5,506 bases of DNA from an uncultured Ruminococcus sp. (GTDB lineage: Bacteria; Bacillota; Clostridia; Oscillospirales; CAG-272): contig CADBRS010000040.1 of NCBI GenBank assembly GCA_902797125.1, positions 1 through 5,506 of the forward strand. Reading direction: 5' to 3'. Positions within the stretch are counted from its first letter, which is position 1. Each line of letters begins with the position of its first letter. A program made the position numbers and the translations under genes. Below the pieces are notes generated by a model, which was given only the letters and a program-made list of their open reading frames with translations, was not told the origin of the DNA and ran no database searches. This document shows positions 1-5,297 of the stretch, one piece after another.

Positions 1-213
1 CTCGCCACTTATATGCCCGAGACCACCAAGATCATCATCGCGCAGCGCGTGGCATCCGTGATGGATGCGGATCTGATCGTCATGATGGACAACGGCCAGA
101 TCGAAACGATGGGTACCCACGAACAGTTAATGGCCGAAGGCGGCACGTACCGGGAGATCTATGAGTCTCAGACCCAGAATACCCGGGCGGAGGGAGGTGA
201 GGACAATGTCTAA
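1..213 (+). CDS. ABC exporter half-transporter, C-terminal end of ATP-binding domain (5' truncated by window edge)
   Basis: Only the last 70 codons are present. The reading frame is open from base 1 and ends at TAA 211-213. The visible part is the end of a nucleotide-binding domain. It has the beta strand and switch region (IIIAQRVASV, bases 31-60), then DADLIVMMDNGQIETMGTHEQLM, the usual final strand and 'G-x-I-x-x-x-GTHEQL' ending of ABC exporters. The switch-loop position, normally His in AHRLS, is Gln here (codon 43-45). In heterodimeric bacterial ABC exporters such as TM287/288, Gln at this position marks the subunit carrying the degenerate ATP site. The membrane domain, Walker A, signature and Walker B lie to the left and cannot be assessed. 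The stop overlaps the next half-transporter gene by 8 nt, so the two are very probably translationally coupled and form one membrane complex. The substrate cannot be told from this fragment; multidrug or lipid export is typical of the family. Confidence 0.93.
   Translation, partial: LATYMPETTKIIIAQRVASVMDADLIVMMDNGQIETMGTHEQLMAEGGTYREIYESQTQNTRAEGGEDNV
191..202 (+). promoter_or_regulatory. Ribosome binding site deciding the start of the second ABC gene
   Basis: The purine run AGGGAGGTGAGG lies inside the end of the upstream gene. Its GGAGG core sits 8 nt before ATG 206. This supports ATG 206 over the in-frame ATG at 161, which has no comparable site and would add 15 residues of basic, non-conserved sequence. 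Confidence 0.85.
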
Positions 214-2125
214 ACCGACTCCAAACCAGACCCCACGCGGAGGAATCCGGTTCAAGACGCTGGGCCGGCTGCTCAAAGTCCTCTACGGGTTCTATCCCGT
301 TCTGATGCCTTTCGTGACGTTCTGTATCCTCTTTACGGCAGTTGTCAGTGCTATCCCGGCAGTTTTTCTGCAGAAAGTCATCGCGATCATCAAGGAATTC
401 TGGCAGGACGGGTCGTGGGAAGAAGCCAAAGTCCAGGTCTTCCAGAACGTGGGACTATTGGCGACTTTCTATCTGATCTCCATCATTTCGTCTACAGTCT
501 TTACGCAATTGATGGCTTATATCACGCAAGGGTTCCTTTATAAGATGCGCAACCGCATGTTCAACGGCATGCAGAATCTGCCCATCCGCTATTTCGATAC
601 CCACAAGCACGGCGATATCATGAGTTTTTATACCAACGATATCGACACGTTGCGTCAGTTCGTGTCGCAGTCCCTGCCTCAGATCATTCAGTCCTGCGCG
701 ATCGTTGTCACGGTATTCATGATCATGCTGTATTACAGCTTGTGGATGACTTTGGCGATCGTCTTCGGCGTCGTTATCATGGTCTTTGTCGTGAGAAGAT
801 ATGCGGGCAATTCCTCCCGCTATTTCCGCAAGGCCCAGATCTCTATGGGTCAGACGGAAGGCTTCATCCAGGAAATGATGGCCGGACAGAAAGTCATCAA
901 AGTGTTCAATCACGAAGCCAAGGGCGAGGAAGATTTCGAAAAAGTCAATCAGCAACTTTACGAAGATACGAGATTGGCTCACCGGTTCGCCAATATGCTC
1001 ATGCCCATCATGAACAATCTGGGCAATATCCTTTACGTGATCATGGCGATTTTGGGCGGATTGCTCCTGCTGTTCCAGGTGCCCAACGTCAGCCTGTCCG
1101 GCTGCGCGTTCGACATCTCGGTCTTCATTCCTTTCCTAAATATGACCAAACAGTTCACAGGAAACGTAGGACAACTTTCAAATCAGTTCAATTCGGTCGT
1201 CATGGCTATGGCCGGAGCCGAGCGCGTCTTCTCCTTGATGGATCTCGAGCCTGAGGTCGACGAGGGTTATGTGGAACTGGTCAACGCGGAGATCTTGCCT
1301 GACGGTTCGGTTGTTGAGGCCGATCACAAAACGGGCACGTGGGCCTGGAAACATCCGCACAAGGCTGACGGAACCGTGACCTATACCAAGTTACAGGGAG
1401 ACGTCCGATTGGTGGACGTGGATTTTGCCTACGAACCGGACAAAGTGATCCTTCACAATGTGTCCGTTTACGCCGAACCCGGCCAGAAAGTGGCTTTCGT
1501 CGGCGCGACAGGCGCGGGCAAGACCACGATCACCAATCTGATCAACCGTTTCTACGACATTGCGGACGGCAAGATCCGCTACGACGGGATCAATATCAAC
1601 AAGATCAAAAAGTCTTCGCTTCGCCAGTCTATCGGCATGATCTTGCAGGATACCAACCTGTTCACGGGCACCGTGATGGACAATATCCGTTACGGACGCC
1701 TGGATGCCACGGACGACGAATGTATCGCGGCTGCCAAGCTGTCCGGTGCAGACACGTTCATCACCCGGCTTCCCGAAGGCTATGAGACCGTTTTGACCAA
1801 CAACGGCGCGAATCTGTCTCAGGGGCAGCGCCAGCTGATCGCCATCGCTCGAGCCGCAGTCGCGGACCCGCCCGTCATGATCATGGACGAGGCGACTTCC
1901 TCGATCGACACCCATACCGAAGCCATCGTGCAGAAGGGCATGGATTCTTTGATGCACGGCCGGACCGTATTTGTCATCGCGCACAGGCTTTCAACGGTCC
2001 AGAACGCGGACGTCATCATGGTGCTCGAACACGGCCGGATCATCGAGCGCGGCAACCACGAAGCCTTGATCGCGCAGAAGGGCGTATACTATCAGCTCTA
2101 TACCGGCGCGTTCGAACTGGAATGA
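206..2125 (+). CDS. ABC exporter half-transporter (fused membrane domain and ATPase), canonical-Walker-B partner
   Basis: This 639-aa protein is a type IV (B-family) ABC exporter subunit: ATP hydrolysis in the cytoplasm drives export across the inner membrane. Hydrophobic segments lie near residues 33-55, 82-106, 159-178, 180-197, 262-291 and 299-315, matching the six-helix fold. The ATPase domain shows Walker A GATGAGKTT (433-441), Q-loop Gln481, signature LSQGQ (537-541), Walker B VMIMDE with catalytic Glu562, and switch His593 (IAHRLS). The catalytic residues are intact, but the signature is LSQGQ, not LSGGQ. Together with the Gln-for-His switch in the upstream subunit, this predicts a heterodimer with one degenerate and one active ATP site, as in TM287/288 or BmrCD. 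A stretch of about 45 residues (350-397), rich in W, H and K, separates the membrane domain from the ATPase domain and is longer than the usual linker. I recall similar linkers in clostridial homologues. The start at ATG 206 is chosen from the ribosome site and the 8-nt overlap with the upstream gene. The substrate is unknown; a multidrug or peptide exporter is plausible. Confidence 0.95.
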   Translation: MSKPTPNQTPRGGIRFKTLGRLLKVLYGFYPVLMPFVTFCILFTAVVSAIPAVFLQKVIAIIKEFWQDGSWEEAKVQVFQNVGLLATFYLISIISSTVFTQLMAYITQGFLYKMRNRMFNGMQNLPIRYFDTHKHGDIMSFYTNDIDTLRQFVSQSLPQIIQSCAIVVTVFMIMLYYSLWMTLAIVFGVVIMVFVVRRYAGNSSRYFRKAQISMGQTEGFIQEMMAGQKVIKVFNHEAKGEEDFEKVNQQLYEDTRLAHRFANMLMPIMNNLGNILYVIMAILGGLLLLFQVPNVSLSGCAFDISVFIPFLNMTKQFTGNVGQLSNQFNSVVMAMAGAERVFSLMDLEPEVDEGYVELVNAEILPDGSVVEADHKTGTWAWKHPHKADGTVTYTKLQGDVRLVDVDFAYEPDKVILHNVSVYAEPGQKVAFVGATGAGKTTITNLINRFYDIADGKIRYDGININKIKKSSLRQSIGMILQDTNLFTGTVMDNIRYGRLDATDDECIAAAKLSGADTFITRLPEGYETVLTNNGANLSQGQRQLIAIARAAVADPPVMIMDEATSSIDTHTEAIVQKGMDSLMHGRTVFVIAHRLSTVQNADVIMVLEHGRIIERGNHEALIAQKGVYYQLYTGAFELE

Positions 2126-2182
2126 GCGCATTTTGACAAAGCAATGTATAAGTTTTGCCAAAACCACCCGCTTTTAATGAAT

Positions 2183-2227
2183 AAATACACGTTTTCATGC
2201 TTTTTATGAATAATCCGTGTATTTTTT
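2183..2227 (+). terminator. Probable AT-rich Rho-independent terminator of the ABC operon
   Basis: A perfect 9-bp inverted repeat (AAATACACG at 2183-2191, CGTGTATTT at 2216-2224) encloses a second 5-bp stem (TTCAT 2194-2198, ATGAA 2206-2210) with a 7-nt loop. The right arm runs into six T (2222-2227). It lies 58 nt after the ABC stop and just upstream of the gdhA promoter, the right place to separate the two units. The stem is poor in G and C and part of the T run is used in pairing, so termination could be weak. It could instead be a DNA-level operator. Confidence 0.55.
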
Positions 2228-2228
2228 G

Positions 2229-2243
2229 GTCAAAATAATTGAC
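2229..2243. promoter_or_regulatory. Dyad GTCAA-N5-TTGAC overlapping the gdhA -35 box (possible operator)
   Basis: GTCAA (2229-2233) and TTGAC (2239-2243) are exact inverted repeats around AATAA, and the right half is part of the -35 hexamer TTGACA. A dimeric regulator bound here would block RNA polymerase. The symmetry is seen directly; the operator role is inference. Half-sites of 5 bp in AT-rich DNA can arise by chance. Confidence 0.3.
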
Positions 2244-2267
2244 ACGCTTTTTGCGTTATGCTACAAT
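2239..2267 (+). promoter_or_regulatory. Sigma-A type promoter of gdhA
   Basis: The -35 hexamer TTGACA (2239-2244) is a perfect match. A 17-bp spacer is followed by TACAAT (2262-2267), with TG at 2259-2260 giving an extended -10. Transcription should begin near 2273-2275, leaving an untranslated leader of about 24 nt. This near-consensus promoter predicts strong expression. It also rules out the in-frame ATG at 2217, which lies upstream of the promoter. Confidence 0.9.
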
Positions 2268-2297
2268 ACGAAACAGATTTTTTGGGGGAGGCCCACT

Positions 2298-3638
2298 ATG
2301 AAAAATGCATATTTGAACGGCGTTTTGGAACAGGTGAAAAAAAGAAATCCGGGTGAACCGGAATTCATTCAGGCTGTGACAGAAGTGCTTGAATCGTTGG
2401 AACCCGTGATCGAAAAGCATCCGGAATATATGGAAAAAGGCGTGATCGACGAGATCGTCGAGCCTGAAAGGATCATCAAGTTCCGCGTTCCGTGGGTGGA
2501 CGACCAGGGCAAAGTCCAGGTCAACCGCGGTTTCCGTATCCAGTTCAACAGCGCGATCGGTCCATACAAGGGCGGTCTGCGTTTCCATCCTTCCGTTTAC
2601 GAAGGCATCATCAAGTTCCTGGGCTTCGAACAGATCTTCAAGAATTCCCTGACCGGTTTGCCGATCGGCGGCGGCAAGGGCGGTTCTGACTTCGATCCCA
2701 AAGGCAAGTCCGACGCGGAAGTCATGCGTTTCTGCCAGAGTTTTATGACAGAGCTTTCCAAACACATCGGCGCGGATACAGACGTTCCTGCCGGTGATAT
2801 CGGTGTCGGCGGACGTGAGATCGGTTACCTGTTCGGCCAGTACAAGAGACTGCGCAACGAATTCACCGGCGTCCTGACCGGCAAAGGCATTCCGTACGGC
2901 GGTTCTTTGGCCCGCACTGAGGCGACCGGCTACGGTCTGTGCTATTTCACGGACGCTATGCTGAAAGACCACGGGGATTCCTTCAAAGGCAAGACGGTGG
3001 TCATCTCGGGTTCTGGCAACGTGGCCATTTATGCCAACCAGAAAGCCACTCAGCTGGGCGCAAAAGTCGTAGCTATGTCCGACTCCAACGGTTATGTGTA
3101 TGATGCGAACGGCATCGACCTGGCTGCTGTGAAGCAGATCAAGGAAGTCCGCCGCGGCCGTATCAAGGAATATATTCAGGATCATCCGAAGGCTGAATAT
3201 CATGAAGGCTGCTCGGGCATCTGGACGATTCCTTGCGACGTGGCTCTGCCTTGCGCGACACAGAACGAGATCAACGAAGAGAGTGCCAAAGCTCTGGTTA
3301 AGAACGGTGTCAAAGCCGTTGCCGAAGGCGCCAACATGCCGTCTACTCCGGAAGCCATCCACGTCTTCCAGTCTGCGGGCATCCTGTTCGCTCCTGCAAA
3401 AGCTTCCAATGCCGGCGGCGTTGCAACGTCTGCCCTGGAGATGAGCCAGAACTCCATGCGCTACAGCTGGACCTTCGAAGAGGTCGACGGCAAGCTGCAT
3501 GACATCATGGTCAACATTTACAAGAATGCTTCCCAGGCCGCCAAAGAATACGGCATGGAAGGCAATCTGGTTGCAGGCGCCAACATTGCGGGCTTCTTGA
3601 AAGTGGCCAACGCCATGCTCGCACACGGTGTTGTCTGA
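2298..3638 (+). CDS. gdhA: NADP-type glutamate dehydrogenase, hexameric class I
   Basis: This 446-aa enzyme interconverts 2-oxoglutarate plus ammonium and L-glutamate in the cytoplasm, usually in the ammonia-assimilating direction for the NADP form. The length matches the 50-kDa hexameric family. Compared from memory with the clostridial enzyme, the substrate lysines are Lys91 (GPYKGGLRF) and Lys115, the catalytic lysine is Lys127 in GGGKGGSDFDPKGKS, and the catalytic aspartate is Asp167 in DVPAGDIGVG. The Rossmann domain begins with GSGNVA (238-243). The second strand ends in SDSNG (261-265), as in the NADP-specific E. coli enzyme and unlike the SGPDG I recall for the NAD enzyme of Clostridium symbiosum, so NADP preference is inferred. 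The ending with NLVAGANIAGF is typical of a complete protein. The start at ATG 2298 has GGGGGAGG (2284-2291) 6 nt upstream. The longer in-frame ORF from 2217 is rejected because the promoter lies inside it. The gene has its own promoter and terminator, so it is a single-gene unit. Confidence 0.97.
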   Translation: MKNAYLNGVLEQVKKRNPGEPEFIQAVTEVLESLEPVIEKHPEYMEKGVIDEIVEPERIIKFRVPWVDDQGKVQVNRGFRIQFNSAIGPYKGGLRFHPSVYEGIIKFLGFEQIFKNSLTGLPIGGGKGGSDFDPKGKSDAEVMRFCQSFMTELSKHIGADTDVPAGDIGVGGREIGYLFGQYKRLRNEFTGVLTGKGIPYGGSLARTEATGYGLCYFTDAMLKDHGDSFKGKTVVISGSGNVAIYANQKATQLGAKVVAMSDSNGYVYDANGIDLAAVKQIKEVRRGRIKEYIQDHPKAEYHEGCSGIWTIPCDVALPCATQNEINEESAKALVKNGVKAVAEGANMPSTPEAIHVFQSAGILFAPAKASNAGGVATSALEMSQNSMRYSWTFEEVDGKLHDIMVNIYKNASQAAKEYGMEGNLVAGANIAGFLKVANAMLAHGVV

Positions 3639-3670
3639 TCCAATGATGACTGATTGAATACTGTGCTTTG

Positions 3671-3704
3671 AGGGAGGCATTTCGCTAGGAAGTGCCTCCC
3701 TTTT
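3671..3704 (+). terminator. Rho-independent terminator of gdhA
   Basis: GGGAGGCA (3672-3679) pairs perfectly with TGCCTCCC (3693-3700). The stem extends inward through a T-G wobble and three more pairs to a 5-nt loop, and A3671 can pair with T3701. It is followed by TTTTGTCTGTT. It lies 32 nt after the gdhA stop and points in the gdhA direction. Confidence 0.9.
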
Positions 3705-3862
3705 GTCTGTTGAATTTACAATTGGTTTTTCAAAACACCGAACAAATACCTTTCAAAACACCGAAAATGAACCTTTGGCCGAATTTCCCATGAAAGATGG
3801 GCAGATTCTGCTGTGTTGAGGGAGATAACAGCCTTTGGATTTTTCACATCATCTTTTTAGCA
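3705..3862. other. Non-coding gap between convergent genes
   Basis: I see no convincing gene here. The whole interval between the gdhA stop and the stop of the minus-strand gene is 276 nt. It contains the two terminators, the 23-nt tandem repeat and two small inverted repeats: CCCAT/ATGGG at 3787-3801 and GCTGT/ACAGC at 3810-3832. Neither small repeat has a T tract. CCTTTGG occurs at both 3772-3778 and 3832-3838. Confidence 0.7.
3728..3773. repeat. Two tandem 23-nt units sharing a 15-nt core
   Basis: The core TTTCAAAACACCGAA occurs exactly at 3728-3742 and 3751-3765. Each core is followed by 8 less similar bases ending in ACC (CAAATACC, AATGAACC), giving head-to-tail units of 23 nt at 3728-3750 and 3751-3773. 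A spacing of about two helix turns would place a bound protein on nearly the same DNA face. Repeated sites of this kind occur at the ends of some insertion sequences, such as IS21-family elements, so this may be a relic element end. No transposase gene or opposite end is visible, so the origin is inference. Confidence 0.75.
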
Positions 3863-3893
3863 AAAAAACGGGCGTGACTGTCATGGTCACGCC
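3862..3893 (-). terminator. Rho-independent terminator of the rRNA methyltransferase gene
   Basis: GGCGTGAC (3871-3878) and GTCACGCC (3886-3893) form a perfect 8-bp stem with a 7-nt loop. Read on the minus strand, the stem is followed by CG and seven T (complement of A 3862-3868). It begins 21 nt beyond the stop codon. There is no T tract on the plus side, so it acts in the minus direction only. Confidence 0.9.
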
Positions 3894-3914
3894 TGATGCA
3901 TTCATATAGAAAAA

Positions 3915-5141
3915 TCAAATGATTTGGAAAATGAAGAATTTCAGATAATCGGTTTCAGGGACGTTCCAAAGGATGGGATGGTCCGGGCTCTGCCTGCGGG
4001 CTTCAATCTGCCGGAGCGAGACCTGGGCGCGCTCAGCAGCGCCGTGGAGCATTTGTTTGAAATAAGTTTCGGTCATGAAATGGGAACAGGAACAGGTGGC
4101 CAGATAGCCGCCTCTGGGCAGGATGCGCATGGCCCGCTCGTTGATCTCACCATATCCCTTTATGGCATTTTTCAAAGTGTCCCGGCTTTTTGTGAATGCG
4201 GGCGGATCCAGGATGATGACGTCATAAGGCTTTGTCCGAGCGTTTTGCAAGGTTTCCAGATAATCGAAGAGATCGGCTTTCACGGTTTCGATCCGATCGG
4301 ACAATCCGTTGAGTTCGGCATTTTTCCGTACCATGTCCAAAGCTTCTCCTGAAACGTCCAGCGCGGTCACGGATAAAGCTCCCGCTCGGGCGGCGTTTAA
4401 AGCGAAAGATCCGGTATGGGTGCAGCAATCCAGCACTTTCTTGCCCCGGCAGAGTTTGGCCACGGCAGCCCGGTTGTATTTTTGATCCAGGAAGAATCCC
4501 GTTTTCTGTCCCCGGATGTAGTCGACGGAATAGCGGATGCCGTTCTCGGTGATCTGCGTGATGCCCAAATCATCTGAAAAACCTTCGGCTTGGTACAGAT
4601 AGCCCGTGGTCTGAGAGAGTCCTTCGTGTTCTCGGACGGCCACGTCGCTGCGCTCGTAGACAGCGTCGATCGACACGCCGTATTCCTGACGCAAAATATC
4701 GAGGATCCATGAAACCAGTTCGTTTTTCAACAATTCCATGCCCAGGGACAGGATCTGGAAGACCAAAATATTTTCGAACCGGTCGACCGTGAGTCCGGGG
4801 AACTGGTCTGCTTCACCGAAGATCAATCGGCAGCAGCGAAAATCGGTTTCACCCATGACGTCCCAGCGGTAGCGGATCGCCCAGGACAGTCTCCTTCTCC
4901 AGAAGGATTCGTCGAACCGGTCGTTCGTCGACTTGGATATGACGCGGATGCGGATCTTGCTGGAGCTGTTAAAAAAGCCGCTGCCCACGTATTTGTCTTT
5001 TTGAGAAAAGATATCTACGATCTCTCCGTCCCGGGGGTTGCCCGAACGGAGGGTCAGCTCCTCGTCAAAAGCCCAGACGTGTCCCTCCCTCAGTTTCTTT
5101 TCACCTTTTTCGCTGATTTGGAAAACCGGATAATTTCGCAT
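3915..5141 (-). CDS. rlmI: RlmI-type 23S rRNA (cytosine-C5)-methyltransferase with PUA domain
   Basis: This 408-aa protein belongs to the RlmI/YccW family (COG1092). These S-adenosylmethionine-dependent enzymes methylate cytosine C5 in 23S rRNA (C1962 in E. coli numbering). Residues about 1-75 look like the N-terminal PUA RNA-binding domain (HVWAFDEELT, then the GSGFFNSSSKIRIRVIS strands). The middle region precedes the family motif GQKTGFFLDQ (211-220). SAM-binding motif I is VLDCCTHTGSFAL (236-248), the acidic ribose contact is likely Asp262 (TALDVSGEAL), motif IV is LDPPAF (311-316), and motif VI is SCSHFMT with candidate catalytic Cys352. The C-terminal SPDHPILWNVPETDYLKFF matches the E. 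coli ending. The start at ATG 5141-5139 has AGGAGG (5156-5151) 9 nt upstream. The longer in-frame ATG at 5201 lies within the promoter and is rejected. The gene is a single unit with its own promoter and terminator, convergent with gdhA. The family is secure; the exact target cytosine in this organism is inferred from E. coli. Confidence 0.9.
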   Translation of the reverse strand: MRNYPVFQISEKGEKKLREGHVWAFDEELTLRSGNPRDGEIVDIFSQKDKYVGSGFFNSSSKIRIRVISKSTNDRFDESFWRRRLSWAIRYRWDVMGETDFRCCRLIFGEADQFPGLTVDRFENILVFQILSLGMELLKNELVSWILDILRQEYGVSIDAVYERSDVAVREHEGLSQTTGYLYQAEGFSDDLGITQITENGIRYSVDYIRGQKTGFFLDQKYNRAAVAKLCRGKKVLDCCTHTGSFALNAARAGALSVTALDVSGEALDMVRKNAELNGLSDRIETVKADLFDYLETLQNARTKPYDVIILDPPAFTKSRDTLKNAIKGYGEINERAMRILPRGGYLATCSCSHFMTETYFKQMLHGAAERAQVSLRQIEARRQSPDHPILWNVPETDYLKFFIFQII

Positions 5142-5150
5142 CTCAAAACG

Positions 5151-5156
5151 CCTCCT
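5151..5156 (-). promoter_or_regulatory. Ribosome binding site deciding the methyltransferase start
   Basis: A perfect AGGAGG on the minus strand, 9 nt before ATG 5141-5139. It fixes the start 20 codons inside the longest open frame. Confidence 0.88.
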
Positions 5157-5171
5157 GATCTTGACAATATG

Positions 5172-5201
5172 GTTATAGCAAAAGAGTGTTTGAAATGTCA
5201 A
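5172..5201 (-). promoter_or_regulatory. Promoter of the rRNA methyltransferase gene
   Basis: Read on the minus strand, TTGACA (5201-5196) is followed by an 18-bp spacer and TATAAC (5177-5172), with TG one base before the hexamer, making an extended -10. Transcription should start near 5165, about 24 nt before the start codon. A second TTGACA in plus orientation (5161-5166) makes an inverted pair with the -35, 29 nt apart; whether this matters is unknown. Confidence 0.8.
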
Positions 5202-5220
5202 TGACTTGGAAGAAGAAATG

Positions 5221-5248
5221 GTGAGACGGGCTCAAAAAATGGTATAAT
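5221..5248 (+). promoter_or_regulatory. Extended -10 promoter of the cysteine desulfurase gene
   Basis: TATAAT (5243-5248) is a perfect -10 preceded by TGG, giving the extended form TGnTATAAT. The best -35 candidate is GTGAGA (5221-5226, 4 of 6 matches) with a 16-bp spacer, so the promoter probably relies on the extended -10. Transcription should start near 5255, about 43 nt before the start codon. It lies back to back with the methyltransferase promoter, with about 19 bp between the two -35 boxes. Confidence 0.8.
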
Positions 5249-5297
5249 AGGAGCGGAATACAAAGGCTCCAAAAATCTCACAGGGAGGATCCGAATC

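Noticed and set aside
161..205. Upstream in-frame ATG of the second ABC gene
   Set aside because: It lacks a ribosome site, while ATG 206 has a strong one and the classic short overlap with the preceding stop.
455..2055. Minus-strand open frames opposite the ABC gene (455-982, 1391-1984, 1819-2055)
   Set aside because: They are antisense shadows with His/Asp-rich low-complexity translations, no ribosome sites and no recognisable domains.
2133..2152. TTGACA at 2133 followed by TATAAG at 2147 as a promoter
   Set aside because: The spacer is only 8 bp, far too short for sigma-A, and no good -10 lies at 16-18 bp.
2217..2297. Upstream in-frame ATG of gdhA adding 27 residues
   Set aside because: The -35 and -10 boxes lie inside this extension, so it would not be transcribed from that promoter. 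Known GDH proteins start near the ATG at 2298.
2256..3680. A 474-codon open frame on the minus strand opposite gdhA
   Set aside because: It is the antisense shadow of gdhA, whose frame is secured by catalytic motifs. Its translation matches no family I recognise, and it runs across the gdhA promoter and terminator.
3787..3832. Small inverted repeats as an ncRNA or CRISPR-like array
   Set aside because: The stems are 5 bp, with no T tract and no regular repeats and spacers. The two 23-nt units nearby are directly adjacent with no unique spacers.
3924..4352. A 142-codon plus-strand frame opposite the rRNA methyltransferase
   Set aside because: It is an antisense shadow of a gene with clear motifs, and its start has no convincing ribosome site.
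5142..5201. Upstream in-frame ATG of the rRNA methyltransferase adding 20 residues
   Set aside because: It overlaps the -35 box of the gene's own promoter. ATG 5141 has a perfect AGGAGG and begins the conserved PUA domain.
5250..5270. GGAGC/GCTCC hairpin in the cysteine desulfurase leader as a riboswitch or attenuator
   Set aside because: It has only 5 bp, no T tract, and its left arm lies around the predicted transcription start, so it may not be fully transcribed.
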